A stretch of 64,000 nucleotides of DNA from Caballeronia arationis (GTDB lineage: Bacteria; Pseudomonadota; Gammaproteobacteria; Burkholderiales; Burkholderiaceae). Every line of letters begins with the position of its first letter. The first letter of the stretch is position 1. The stretch is taken from NCBI RefSeq assembly GCF_001544975.2, contig NZ_FCOG02000017.1, forward strand, positions 1-64,000. The letters run 5' to 3'. The position numbers and the translations under genes were made by a program. The notes under the pieces were generated by a model, which was not told the DNA's origin, searched no databases, and saw only the letters and a program-made list of their open reading frames with translations. Below, one piece after another: positions 45,582 to 54,876 of the stretch.

Positions 45582-46277
45582 TCAGAGACCGCCGTTGACG
45601 TCGACCGTCGCGCCGGTGATGTAGCGTGCGTCGTCGCTGACAAGAAAGCCGATGACCGACGCGATCTCCTCCGGCTCGGCCGCGCGTTGCAGGCCCGAGC
45701 CGGCGATCAGCTTGTCGCGGATTTCTTTGGGCACTTTTTCGCCCATCGCCGTGTTGATCGTGCCCGGCGACACCGCAGCGACGCGGATCCCATGCGGCCC
45801 GAGCGGCTTCGCGAGACTCTTGGTCAGGTTGACGATGGCCGCTTTCGAGCCGCCGTAATCGGTGACGCCGCTGCCGAGCGTCGCGACGATCGACGCGAGA
45901 TTGACAATCACACCGCCGCCGCCCGCCGCGACCAGACGCCTCGCGACCTCCTGGCTCAGGAAGAACGGCGCTCGCGTGTTCACGCCGTAAGTGAAGTCAT
46001 AGTCGGACGGTGAGATGTCGAAGAACGACTTGCCGTGCCACACGCCGGCGTTGTTGACGAGCACGCGGATCGTGCCGTATTCCGCGTCGATGAATTCGAT
46101 TGACGCCCTGATCTGTTCGTAGTCGGTCACGTCGCACTTGCGATACGCGAACTCGCCCTTGCCGGTATCAGCGACATCCATGCCGACCACCGTATAGCCG
46201 CGCTCACTCAGGTTCTTGCAAATGGCTTGCCCGGTCAGTCCGTTGGACCCCGTCACGACTGCGATTTTCCTGCTCAT
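45582..46277 (-). CDS. SDR family oxidoreductase
   Basis: 231 residues. TGSNGLTG is the cofactor motif (a slight variant of TGxxxGIG), NNAG and the Ser in LASIVATL, and YGGSK for the catalytic Tyr/Lys. The end ITGATVDVNGGL is FabG-like. It lies 32 bp from the upstream CoA-transferase and 50 bp from the P450. A likely role is to oxidise the alcohol formed by the P450, with the ALDH completing the oxidation. Confidence 0.9.
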   Translation of the reverse strand: MSRKIAVVTGSNGLTGQAICKNLSERGYTVVGMDVADTGKGEFAYRKCDVTDYEQIRASIEFIDAEYGTIRVLVNNAGVWHGKSFFDISPSDYDFTYGVNTRAPFFLSQEVARRLVAAGGGGVIVNLASIVATLGSGVTDYGGSKAAIVNLTKSLAKPLGPHGIRVAAVSPGTINTAMGEKVPKEIRDKLIAGSGLQRAAEPEEIASVIGFLVSDDARYITGATVDVNGGL

Positions 46278-46309
46278 GCCTCACCTCTTCGTCATGTGAT
46301 GTTGATGAA

Positions 46310-47482
46310 CTAGCGCGAGCGCGTCGGCATCGAAGGCCACGCCGCCCCGCTTGACGTCAGCACTTCCGCGTTGTGCTCGCCGAGCATCGGCGGAGAACGC
46401 GTGATGTGCGTCGGCGTTCCCGAGAACTGGAGCGGGTTGTTGATGACCCTGAACTCCCCGCCCTTCGGGTGATGCAGGGTCCTGAGCAATGTCTCGGCGA
46501 CGTGCGGGTCGCTGAACACTTCCGGCCAGGTCCTGATCGCGCCGTAGATGGCGCCCGCCGACGACAGCACCGTTTCCCAGTGAGCCAGATCGCGCGCAGC
46601 AAAGATCTCCGCGAGCCGCGCATCGACCGCCTCGCGGTTCGCGAGGCGCGCATCCTTTGTCGCGAACCGCGGATCGGTCTTCAGCTCGCTCGCACCGAGT
46701 GCGTCGCAAAGGATCTGCCAGAACTTGTCGTTGATCGTGATGATCATGATGTCCCGGCCATCGGCGCTCGCGTAGGTGTTGTTGGGCACGATGTCCCAAT
46801 GCTGGTTGCCCATGCGTACTGGCGTCTTGCCGGTGAGGTCGAAGTACACATCGCGCGGGACCTGGCTGAAGATGCTCGCGTCGAGCATCGAGAGGTCCAC
46901 GCGCTGCCCCTCGCCCGTCCGTTCGCGCGCCTGCAACGCGGTGAGGATGCCGATCGTCGCAATGAGCGCGGTCACGAGGTCCGAGAACGGAAACCCGGTC
47001 TTGAGCGGTCCTGATTCCTCGGTGCCCGTCACCTGCATCACGCCCGAGACGGCCTGGATCACCATGTCGAGCGCCGGGCGGTTCCTGTCAGGCCCGGTGC
47101 GCCCGAACCCTGAAATCGAGCAGTAGACAAGACGCGGATTGATCTTGCGCAGGTCCTCGTAACCGAGGCCCGCGCGCTCGGTCAGGCCCGGCCGGAAGTT
47201 TTCGACCAGCACGTCGGCTTCGGCAGCGAGGGCGAGAGCGGCGGCGCGGCCCTCTTCGCTTTTGAGATCGAGCACGATGCCGCGCTTGTTCCGGTTCACG
47301 CCGAGGAAGAACGCGCCGTCCCCGCCCAGCGTCGTTTCTCCGGAGCGGCGAAACGGATCGCCTTCCGGCTGCTCGACCTTGATCACGTCGGCGCCCGAAT
47401 CACCGAGCATCATCGTGGCGAACGGCCCGGTCATCATCTGCGTGAAGTCGAGGATCTTCAGTCCCGCAAGCGCCGCGTTCAT
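46310..47482 (-). CDS. CaiB/BaiF family CoA-transferase
   Basis: 390 residues. FTQMMTGPFATMMLGDSGADVIKVE, NRNKRGIVLDLKSEEG, and the Asp in DLSMLDASIFSQV are class III CoA-transferase features. Its start overlaps the ECH stop by 4 bases (ATGA). It would activate the acid made by the ALDH as a CoA thioester. It is less close to the proteins at 38797 and 57682 than those two are to each other. Confidence 0.9.
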   Translation of the reverse strand: MNAALAGLKILDFTQMMTGPFATMMLGDSGADVIKVEQPEGDPFRRSGETTLGGDGAFFLGVNRNKRGIVLDLKSEEGRAAALALAAEADVLVENFRPGLTERAGLGYEDLRKINPRLVYCSISGFGRTGPDRNRPALDMVIQAVSGVMQVTGTEESGPLKTGFPFSDLVTALIATIGILTALQARERTGEGQRVDLSMLDASIFSQVPRDVYFDLTGKTPVRMGNQHWDIVPNNTYASADGRDIMIITINDKFWQILCDALGASELKTDPRFATKDARLANREAVDARLAEIFAARDLAHWETVLSSAGAIYGAIRTWPEVFSDPHVAETLLRTLHHPKGGEFRVINNPLQFSGTPTHITRSPPMLGEHNAEVLTSSGAAWPSMPTRSR

Positions 47483-48345
47483 GCTTCGTCCTTCTTGACG
47501 TAGAACGCCTCGCGATCATGATTCGACGCGCGCACGCCCTTGTCCCGGCGCTGCTTCATGAAGTTGTATTCGTCGCCCTCGTAGCGGACGTTGGTCGCGA
47601 GCGTGTGCAGGATGTGGCCATAGGAAAACTGACTCGATATGCCGAGCGATTCCATCGCAAGATTGGTGGCGGCCTTGCCCATGACGATGCCGTCGCGCGG
47701 CAGGCGAACGATGCGTTCGGCCCACTCCTCGCCTGCGTCTGCTAGCGAAGCGAGCGGCACCACCCGGTTGAGCAGACCATTCGCAAGGCACGTTTGCGCG
47801 TCCCACACGTCGGCCATCAGCAGCAGTTCGCGCGCCTTGCGCGGACCCATCGCCATCATTTCCCACGCGGCAAAATATGCGGCGCCGGAGAGTCCCAGCT
47901 TCTGCTCCGGGTGCCCCATCTTCGCGGTATCGGCCGCGATCACGAGATCCGATGCTTCCGCCAGATACAGCCCGCCGCCCAGGCAGTAGCCCTTGACGAG
48001 CGACAGCGTCGGCTTGAGGCACTTGAACACGCGCTCGAAGCGTGCGAGGTAATCCTTGTCGTGCAAGAGGCGCGCGCGCTGGCTCGGCTTGCGCGGACGG
48101 CCCTTGTCGTCGAACGTGGTCTCGCCGTATTCGGTGCCGACTTCGGCAAGGTCGTGCCCGGTCGTGAAATCGTCGCCCGCGCCTTGCAGCACGATCACGC
48201 GCACGTCGTCGTCGTCCTCGGCGCGATCGTAGCCGTCCATTAACTGTTCGAGCATCGCGTTGGTCATCGCGTTTTTCTTCTCGGGACGATTGATGGTGAT
48301 GTATGCGCGGCCGTCTTTCGCGAGGTAATCGATGCTGCCTGTCAT
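47479..48345 (-). CDS. Enoyl-CoA hydratase/isomerase family protein
   Basis: 288 residues of the crotonase fold. The oxyanion segment DDFTTGHDLAEV and GYCLGGGLYLAEASDLVIAADTAKMGHPEQKLG are recognisable, including the Glu at the E144 position. It is longer than typical and has an inserted loop (YGETTFDDKGRPRKPSQRAR), which suggests a bulky substrate. It follows the ALDH gene by 64 bp and is coupled to the CoA-transferase by an ATGA overlap. Confidence 0.88.
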   Translation of the reverse strand: MTGSIDYLAKDGRAYITINRPEKKNAMTNAMLEQLMDGYDRAEDDDDVRVIVLQGAGDDFTTGHDLAEVGTEYGETTFDDKGRPRKPSQRARLLHDKDYLARFERVFKCLKPTLSLVKGYCLGGGLYLAEASDLVIAADTAKMGHPEQKLGLSGAAYFAAWEMMAMGPRKARELLLMADVWDAQTCLANGLLNRVVPLASLADAGEEWAERIVRLPRDGIVMGKAATNLAMESLGISSQFSYGHILHTLATNVRYEGDEYNFMKQRRDKGVRASNHDREAFYVKKDEA

Positions 48346-48409
48346 GCTGCGTCTCCTTTCGCGCCCGTGCGAGCGCCTTTTCGATGAGTGAAATGCAGTG
48401 GGGAAATGT

Positions 48410-49909
48410 TCAGACGTTCAGGTTGATGGCCACTGCCTTCACCTCGGTGTACATCTCGATCGCGTCGTAGCCGCGCTCGCGTCCCCAGCCCGACTGCTTG
48501 TAGCCGCCGTACGGCAGCGCTGAATCCGGAGACGAGAGCGCATTGACGTTGACGATGCCCGCCTGCATCCGACGCGCCATCTTGTGCGCCGTGCCGAGAT
48601 CGCTCGTCCAGATGCTGGCGGCGAGGCCGTAGGTCGTCGCGTTGGCCGTGGCGCTTATGCGGTCTAGGTCGTCATCGTCGAAGGACATCGCGCACAGCAC
48701 CGGCCCGAAGATCTCTTCATCGTGCACGGCCATACCGGGCTTCACGCCGGTCAGCACGGTCGGCTGCACGAAGAAGCCGCGCTCGCCCGTCGTGCCGCCG
48801 CCGGCCAGAAGCGTTGCGCCCTGCTCCTGTCCGCTGTGGATGTAACCCATCACGCGGTCGAGCTGGCGTCGCGAGATCACGGGGCCCATCTCCGTACCGA
48901 CGTCGAGACCGTGGCCCAGCCTGATGCTGTTCGCCCGACGGGCGACGGCGTCGAGCACCTGATCGTAGGCACGTTCATGCACGTAAAGCCGTGAACCCGC
49001 CGCGCAAATCTGGCCGGCGTGAAAGAAGATCGACGAGCACACGCCCGCTGCGGCCGCTTCGAGGTTCGCATCGGGGAAAACGATGACGGGAGACTTCCCG
49101 CCGAGTTCGAGCGACACTCGCTTGAGGTTGCCGCTCGCCCCCTGCAGGATGCGTCGACCGGTTTCGCCAGAGCCAGTGAACGCGACCTTGTCGACCCCGG
49201 GGTGCGCGGCGATCGCGGCGCCGGCCGGATTGCCGAAGCCCGTAACGACATTGAGGACGCCCGGCGGAATGCCCGCTTCAAGCGCGAGTTCGCCGAGCCG
49301 CAGCGCGGTGAGCGGTGTCTGCTCGGACGGCTTGAGCACGATGGTGCAGCCGGTCGCGAGCGCGGGCGCGATCTTCCACATCGCCATATTCAACGGGAAA
49401 TTCCACGGGATGATCTGACCGACGACGCCCACCGGTTCGCGCAACGTGTACGCGTGCCATTCGCCCGGCAGCGAAACGTTTGGCGTCTGACCGCCCATCT
49501 TGGTCGTCCACCCCGCCATGTAGCGCAGCATTTCGGCGATGCCCACGACGTCGCCATTGCGGCAGAACACGCGCGGCTTGCCGCTGTTGATGCACTCGAG
49601 ATCGGCGAGTTCCTCGGCATGCGCTTCGATCAGTTCGGCGAAGCGCAACATGAGCCGCGTGCGTTCCGCCGGCGTCGTCTTGCGCCACGGGCCTTCGAAC
49701 GCCCGGCGGGCCGCATCGACGGCACGGTCGACATCGGTTGCGGACGCTTCGGCCGCCGTCGCGATGACTTCGCCCGTGGCCGGATCGAGGATGTCGGTGC
49801 GACGACCCGAATCGGCCTCGACCATGCAGCCGTCGATCAGAAGCCCATGTTCTCGCTGAAGAAAGTTTCGCGATGCTTCACCCAGTGCGGGATGCAAGCT
49901 CGTGGTCAT
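48410..49909 (-). CDS. Aldehyde dehydrogenase
   Basis: 499 residues. PWNFPLNMAMW and FTGSGETG for NAD, LELGGKSP for the general base, and FHAGQICAAG for the nucleophilic Cys. ATG 49909 is chosen over one ten codons earlier because AAAGGAC lies at the right distance. It is the first gene of the five-gene minus operon ending with P450, and is divergent from the MFS at 50296, with a long inverted repeat between them. Confidence 0.9.
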   Translation of the reverse strand: MTTSLHPALGEASRNFLQREHGLLIDGCMVEADSGRRTDILDPATGEVIATAAEASATDVDRAVDAARRAFEGPWRKTTPAERTRLMLRFAELIEAHAEELADLECINSGKPRVFCRNGDVVGIAEMLRYMAGWTTKMGGQTPNVSLPGEWHAYTLREPVGVVGQIIPWNFPLNMAMWKIAPALATGCTIVLKPSEQTPLTALRLGELALEAGIPPGVLNVVTGFGNPAGAAIAAHPGVDKVAFTGSGETGRRILQGASGNLKRVSLELGGKSPVIVFPDANLEAAAAGVCSSIFFHAGQICAAGSRLYVHERAYDQVLDAVARRANSIRLGHGLDVGTEMGPVISRRQLDRVMGYIHSGQEQGATLLAGGGTTGERGFFVQPTVLTGVKPGMAVHDEEIFGPVLCAMSFDDDDLDRISATANATTYGLAASIWTSDLGTAHKMARRMQAGIVNVNALSSPDSALPYGGYKQSGWGRERGYDAIEMYTEVKAVAINLNV

Positions 49910-50011
49910 GTCTGTGTCCTTTTGATCGGTATGCGCCATTGCGATCAGCGCCGTTCCATTACGCGTCGTCCGACGCGATCTGGAGCCACTCTACCGAGCA
50001 ACCCGCCGACA

Positions 50012-50106
50012 GGACCAATACTGTTTGCGGAGGTTTTCAAAGGATATTCCTCTGGAGGCGCTCCCAATGATCTTCGTCTGACTGCATCGAAAAAACGTAT
50101 TGGTCC
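50012..50106. promoter_or_regulatory. Paired operator-like inverted repeat GGACCAATAC ... GTATTGGTCC
   Basis: Two 10-bp arms, 50012-50021 and 50097-50106, are perfect inverted copies spaced 75 bp apart (85 bp centre to centre, about eight helical turns) in the 386-bp gap between ALDH and MFS. Bases beyond the arms partly match too (T/G then TTT). This layout is that of two binding sites for one regulator in a divergent promoter region. The remainder of the gap shows no gene. Confidence 0.5.
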
Positions 50107-50295
50107 GCACAGCAGCGCGGCGGATATCCTGAGTAAAGTCGTCGGCACGGCGAAGGCCGGCGCAGAAACTACAAGCTGACTGGAGACAACCCGATGCGAA
50201 TCCATTCCCGCTCGTGCGTCCTGCGCGAGTGAACGCGGCCGCGTGCGCGGTTCCTACACCCAAGCCTCGTCCACTCTGACCACAGGACCATCAAG

Positions 50296-51951
50296 ATGAC
50301 CCCCGAACGCCCCTGGTATCGTTGGTACGTGCTGTTCATCCTGACGCTGATCTACGCATTCAGTTACGTCGATCGCCAGATCGTCACTATCCTCGCGCCG
50401 TATCTGAAGAAGGACATGGGCATCTCCGACGCGCAACTGGGCCTGCTGTACGGCACCTCGTTCGCGCTCTTCTACTGTGTCTTCGGCATTCCGCTCGCGC
50501 GCCTCGCGGATGGCTGGAGCCGCGTGCGCACGCTCGCGCTCGGCCTCTCGTTCTGGTCGCTGATGACCGCGCTCTCGGGCTTGTCGCGCAACTTCGCCCA
50601 ATTGGGCGTCGCGCGGATAGGGGTAGGAGTCGGTGAAGCGAGCGCGACACCGGCTGCCGTGTCGCTGCTCGGCGACTACTTCGAACGCGCCCGCCGCGGC
50701 ACGGTGCTCGCGCTCTATTCGGTCGGCGTCTATGTCGGGGCGGGGGCGTCGCTCGCGGTCGGCGGCTCGATCGTGTCGGCATGGGAGCATGCTTATAGAA
50801 ACGCTCCCGCGCCATTCGGCCTGACGGGCTGGCAGGCGTCGTTCATCGGCGTCGGCGTGCCCGGGCTTGTCTTCGCGCTCGTGGTGCTCTTCACCATCAA
50901 GGAACCGGTACGTGGCCGCCTCGATGCGGTAGCGCCCAGGAAAGACCCGCATCCGTTCGCCCATGCGATGCGCGATCTCGGCGCGATGGTGCCGCCGTGG
51001 AGCTGGATGCACCTGCGGGCGGCCGGTGCGCCGCGTCGCGAGTACCTGAAGAACGTTGGATACCTGTTGTTCGCGATCGCGCTTGTCGTGTTCGCGACCT
51101 GGGGCACGAACCACGTGTTGTCGGCGAAGCACAAGGCCGAAATCGGATCGATCTTCGGCATGTCGATCACCAGCAACCTGGTTCAGTGGCTCGCCATCGC
51201 GATCGCCGTCTATGTCTGCTCGAACTGGTTCCAGGCCACGCGTCTGGGCGATCCGTCGGCGCACCGCCTCATCACCGGTTCGAGGAGCTTCGCAGCGGTC
51301 ACCATCGCGGGCGCCTTCCTGGCCTTCGCGATGAATGCGGTGAACGGTTTCGTGTTCGTCTACGCGAGCCGCAGCCTTGGCCTGACCGCTGAGGCCGGCT
51401 TGCGTCTCGGCATCATCGCAATCGTTGCCGGAGGCCTTGGCATCACCATAAGCGGCTATCTTTGCGACTACGCGAAACGCAGGCATCCGCTCGGCCGCCT
51501 CTATTTCGTCTGCTGCACGGCGACGATCTTCACCGCCGCGAGCGTGGTCCAGTATCTGACGCATAGCGTCGCGGTTTTCTACGGTGCCTATGCGGTCGCC
51601 ACCTTCTTCGTGCCGATGTGGTTCGGTCCGCTGCAGGCGACCACGCAGGATCTAGTCATTCCGCGTCTGCGCGGCACGGCGTTCGCGGCGTTCTCGCTCG
51701 GACCGAACATCTTCGGCCTGGGTCTCGGACCCTACTGCGTCGGGCTGATCAGCGATGCGACCGGCGACCTTCGCATGGCGATTCTTTGCGCGCTCGGCGT
51801 GCTCCCCATCTCGGTCTTCTTTCTGCTCGCGGCAAGCCGGTCGCTGCTGAAGGGCGAGGCGACGGCCCTTGCCGAACTGGAAGAGGTCAATTCCCAGTTC
51901 GTCGATGCAGAGACGCTCGCCATTTCCGAACCCCGCCTCACCCATCCATGA
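50296..51951 (+). CDS. MFS transporter (spinster/organic anion type)
   Basis: 551 residues, about 12 helices with an enlarged central loop. YAFSYVDRQIVTILAPYLKKDMGIS at the N-terminus is the conserved start of spinster-like MFS proteins, and RIGVGVGEASATPAA follows. The insert at residues ~215-330 is long for the family. The stop is 7 bases before the next gene, so it is co-transcribed with MmgE/PrpD. It probably imports the substrate of the P450 operon or of the PrpD-type enzyme. Confidence 0.88.
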   Translation: MTPERPWYRWYVLFILTLIYAFSYVDRQIVTILAPYLKKDMGISDAQLGLLYGTSFALFYCVFGIPLARLADGWSRVRTLALGLSFWSLMTALSGLSRNFAQLGVARIGVGVGEASATPAAVSLLGDYFERARRGTVLALYSVGVYVGAGASLAVGGSIVSAWEHAYRNAPAPFGLTGWQASFIGVGVPGLVFALVVLFTIKEPVRGRLDAVAPRKDPHPFAHAMRDLGAMVPPWSWMHLRAAGAPRREYLKNVGYLLFAIALVVFATWGTNHVLSAKHKAEIGSIFGMSITSNLVQWLAIAIAVYVCSNWFQATRLGDPSAHRLITGSRSFAAVTIAGAFLAFAMNAVNGFVFVYASRSLGLTAEAGLRLGIIAIVAGGLGITISGYLCDYAKRRHPLGRLYFVCCTATIFTAASVVQYLTHSVAVFYGAYAVATFFVPMWFGPLQATTQDLVIPRLRGTAFAAFSLGPNIFGLGLGPYCVGLISDATGDLRMAILCALGVLPISVFFLLAASRSLLKGEATALAELEEVNSQFVDAETLAISEPRLTHP

Positions 51952-51958
51952 GGAACGC

Positions 51959-53431
51959 ATGACCACGCTCACCCAAAGACTCGCCGATTTCGCAACGAGC
52001 ACGCGCTTCGAAGACCTCCCGCCGCCCGTGGTGGCCGAATGCAAGCGGCTCCTGCTCGACACGATCGGCTGCGCGCTCGGCGCGGTCGGCACCGAGAGCG
52101 GGCGAATCGCGCTAGGCTACGTCGGCGTGCTTGGCGGCAAGCCTGACGCGACCGTCATCGGCACGACGCAGCGCAGTTCGGTGACCGCAGCCGCGTACGC
52201 GAACGCGCGCCTCGCGAACGTGCTCGATGCGGACGACACGTTTCCCACCTCGACGCACTTCGGCAACGCAACCGTGTTCTCCGCGCTCTCGCTCGCCGAG
52301 CTTTACGGCAGCAGCGGCCGCGACCTGCTGACGGCGATCGCGGCGGGCTTCGATGTCGGCGCGCGGGTCGGAAGCTGGATGGGCGCGCCGATGCAGGTCG
52401 AGAACGGTCGCGTGATCGGCTGGAACGAACTGGGCGGACCGGCCGCGACGATCACGTGGGCGGCGATCGGCGCCTCGGTAAACATCGCGAAGCTCGACGC
52501 GCGGCAGGCCAACCATGCGTTTGGCATCGGCGGCAGCAACTCTCCGCAGCCGACCTTGCGCAAATGGGCGGAGTCCGTCGAGCAGCCGATGTACAAATAC
52601 GCCGATGCCGGCTGGTGCGCGGAGATCGGCGTCTCGTCGGCGCTGCTGGCAAAGCTGGGCAGCACGGGCTTCCGCGACATACTGGACGGTCCGAATGCGT
52701 TCTGGAAGTTCTACGGCTCGCCCGGCCACGACGACGACGCGCTGATGGCCGGTCTCGGCGCCGACTGGCAGATCCTCAACACGACGTACAAGCCCTGGCC
52801 GTGCTGCCGCTGGATCCATCATCCGCTGACGGCCTTCACGCGTCTGCGAGAGCGGCACGAGCTGGAGGCGTCCGAGATCGAGCGTGTCGTCGTGCGTGCA
52901 AATCCGTTCGCGCTGACACCGATCTTTCGCGAGCAGCAACCGCACGACGCGCTGAACGCGGAATTCAGCCACGCCCATGCGCTCGCGGCCGTTGCGCACG
53001 ACGTGCCCGCAGGTCCGCTCTGGTACGAACCGAAGACGATGAACGACCCGCACATTGCGGCGTTCCGTGAACGCGTCACCGTCGTCGCGGAGCCGACGTC
53101 GTCGAACATCGCGGAGTGGATGACGGGCGGGCAATGGCGCGGCGTGCCGGGCGGCGTCGACGTTCATGCGCGCGGACAGGTTTTCAGCGCGACTGCCGAT
53201 CATTCCCTTGGCGATCCGTGGACCCCATCAACGCACTTCTCCGATGCGCAGCTAATCGCCAAGTTCAACGTGATGGTCGGGCTCGATGCGAACGGCCTGG
53301 GCAGCGTGGCGTTGCAGCGCGCTGCGACGCAAGTGATCGACGCCGTCATGACGCTCGATGCCAGTCCGGTCGAGCACCTCGCCGGTAGCCTTGCGGCGCT
53401 TGCCCGATCGATGGGCGAAGCGGCGCGCTAG
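51959..53431 (+). CDS. MmgE/PrpD family protein
   Basis: 490 residues. LLLDTIGCALGAVG near the N-terminus, NVLDADDTFPTSTHFGNATVF (active-site helix region) and ATITWAAIGASVN match the 2-methylcitrate dehydratase/cis-aconitate decarboxylase fold. Catabolic members decarboxylate or dehydrate tricarboxylic or dicarboxylic acids. AGGA precedes ATG 51959, 7 bp after the MFS stop. No other 2-methylcitrate-cycle genes are nearby, so the housekeeping prpD role is unlikely. It converges on the MFS at 53428 with a 4-bp overlap. Confidence 0.88.
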   Translation: MTTLTQRLADFATSTRFEDLPPPVVAECKRLLLDTIGCALGAVGTESGRIALGYVGVLGGKPDATVIGTTQRSSVTAAAYANARLANVLDADDTFPTSTHFGNATVFSALSLAELYGSSGRDLLTAIAAGFDVGARVGSWMGAPMQVENGRVIGWNELGGPAATITWAAIGASVNIAKLDARQANHAFGIGGSNSPQPTLRKWAESVEQPMYKYADAGWCAEIGVSSALLAKLGSTGFRDILDGPNAFWKFYGSPGHDDDALMAGLGADWQILNTTYKPWPCCRWIHHPLTAFTRLRERHELEASEIERVVVRANPFALTPIFREQQPHDALNAEFSHAHALAAVAHDVPAGPLWYEPKTMNDPHIAAFRERVTVVAEPTSSNIAEWMTGGQWRGVPGGVDVHARGQVFSATADHSLGDPWTPSTHFSDAQLIAKFNVMVGLDANGLGSVALQRAATQVIDAVMTLDASPVEHLAGSLAALARSMGEAAR

Positions 53432-54672
53432 GACACCCGCACGTCCGGCGACGACCGGACGCAACACAGGAATATGGCGCCCGCAAGCGGGCCGGCGGCA
53501 ATCACGCCGAGCGTCATATCGAGCGATCGTCCATGCGCGAACACATAGCCGGCGAGGATCGGCGAAATGAAGCTTCCCACCGACCATATCGTGTTGACGA
53601 AGCCCGCGGCGGCACCGGCCAGCCGCGGTCCCGAAGCCTGCGTGTAGAGTCCGATCAGCAGCGGCGTGTACCCGTATGCAGCAGCGCCGAGGAACGGCGC
53701 GATGAAAAAATATCCGGACGTCGACGAGCACTTGCCGAACGCCACGAGCAGCACGATGAATAGCGCGAGGTCCACGACCGCTACGAGCCTCGCATAGCGA
53801 TGCAGGACGTCGTAGAGCCAGCCGAAGAGCGGCTTCGACAGGAACGCGCCGACGCCGAACCACATCAGCACCGAACCCGCGACCACCGGCGACAGGCCGT
53901 GCGCAACCGTCAGCAGCGCGCTCGCCCACGCGACGAAACCGAGCGTGCCATAAAGCGCCCCCGCACCGCCGAGCGCGACGAAGACAATGTTGCGGTTTCT
54001 CAGCAGCGCGGCAACCCGCGCGCCGCTGATACGCGGCACGGAGAGTCCCGCCGGCGCATCCCGCACGACGAGCACACAGATTGTCGTGAAGACGAGCGTT
54101 GCGATGCCAAGGATCTGATACGCGGACTGCCATCCGTACGCGAGAGCGAACCGCGGCACGATGGCGTTCGCCAATACGACCGATACCGATGTCCCGGTCG
54201 CCCAGATTCCGAAGGCCCTGCCCTTGTCCTTGCCAAACCAGACCGTCAGTATCTTGATGGTCGCCCCATATTCCGCGCCGGCCGCGAAGCCCATCAGCAA
54301 GTGCAGCGCGATGCCTGCCCAGAAGGTGTGGACGAAGCTGAAGCAGAACGTGAGCGCCGCGAGCGGGAACATCGAAATCGCCAGCGTCGCGCGGCTGCCC
54401 AGCTTGTCCGCCAGGATCCCGCCGATCGGGCACGACACCGTATAGCCGACATAGAAGGCGGTGGTCAGCGCGCCGAGCAATGCCAGATCGAAGCCCAGCG
54501 CGCGTCCGGCCGGCGCCGCAATACTCGCCCACGCGAAGCGATCGACGCAGCTCACCGTGAACGCCGCCCAGACCACCAGCAGAATGACCCAGCGAAAGCC
54601 GCTGTTCGCTGCATCCGGAGTCGTTGCCGACAGCAGGTGCCCGGTCGCTGCGAGTTGATCGTTGGATTTCAT
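53428..54672 (-). CDS. MFS transporter (ACS-like)
   Basis: 414 residues, about 12 helices. RWVILLVVWAAFTVSCVDRFAWASIAAPAG and the cytoplasmic ADKLGSRATLA loop fit the anion:cation symporter-type MFS family. ATG 54672 with GGGAG upstream is used; a 36-codon upstream extension covers the operator and is rejected. It is divergent from the second MFS at 54877. A copy of the shared operator motif lies 29-58 bp upstream. Confidence 0.87.
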   Translation of the reverse strand: MKSNDQLAATGHLLSATTPDAANSGFRWVILLVVWAAFTVSCVDRFAWASIAAPAGRALGFDLALLGALTTAFYVGYTVSCPIGGILADKLGSRATLAISMFPLAALTFCFSFVHTFWAGIALHLLMGFAAGAEYGATIKILTVWFGKDKGRAFGIWATGTSVSVVLANAIVPRFALAYGWQSAYQILGIATLVFTTICVLVVRDAPAGLSVPRISGARVAALLRNRNIVFVALGGAGALYGTLGFVAWASALLTVAHGLSPVVAGSVLMWFGVGAFLSKPLFGWLYDVLHRYARLVAVVDLALFIVLLVAFGKCSSTSGYFFIAPFLGAAAYGYTPLLIGLYTQASGPRLAGAAAGFVNTIWSVGSFISPILAGYVFAHGRSLDMTLGVIAAGPLAGAIFLCCVRSSPDVRVS

Positions 54673-54700
54673 TCGACCGCGTCTCCCATTGTTGTTGCAC

Positions 54701-54730
54701 ACATCCAATAATGGTTCATCCATTGGATGT
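54701..54730 (-). promoter_or_regulatory. Shared operator motif, site 1
   Basis: ACATCCAAT-N12-ATTGGATGT is a perfect 9-bp inverted repeat (54701-54709/54722-54730). Inside it is the motif TGGTTCATCCATTGGAT (54712-54728), also found upstream of three other genes. It lies just downstream of a GTATAC (54745-54750) that can serve as -10 for the minus-strand MFS. This puts the site at the transcription start. Confidence 0.6.
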
Positions 54731-54779
54731 AGCACGCAATTAGCGTATACCTTGGCGCCCGGGACGCGGCCGTTTGGCA

Positions 54780-54827
54780 TTGACAGCAGCCGTCGTCCTG
54801 TCTAAATTATTGGTTCATCCATTGGAT
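54780..54827 (+). promoter_or_regulatory. Promoter with shared operator motif, site 2
   Basis: TTGACA (54780-54785), a 17-base spacer and TAAATT (54803-54808) form a sigma-70-type promoter for the MFS at 54877. TGGTTCATCCATTGGAT at 54811-54827 is identical to the core of site 1 and covers the predicted start of transcription. Confidence 0.65.
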
Positions 54828-54876
54828 CACGGTCAGTAAAACGACTGCGTTTCCTCTCCATGCGAGCCATGCCGCC

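Noticed and set aside
50254-51564. 436-codon minus-strand ORF inside the MFS gene
   Set aside because: Arg/Asp/Glu-rich shadow typical of GC-rich antisense frames; the plus strand has a complete 12-helix transporter.
53252-54700. 482-codon minus-strand ORF overlapping the MFS at 53428
   Set aside because: Out-of-frame shadow of the MFS gene in the same orientation with no membrane pattern.
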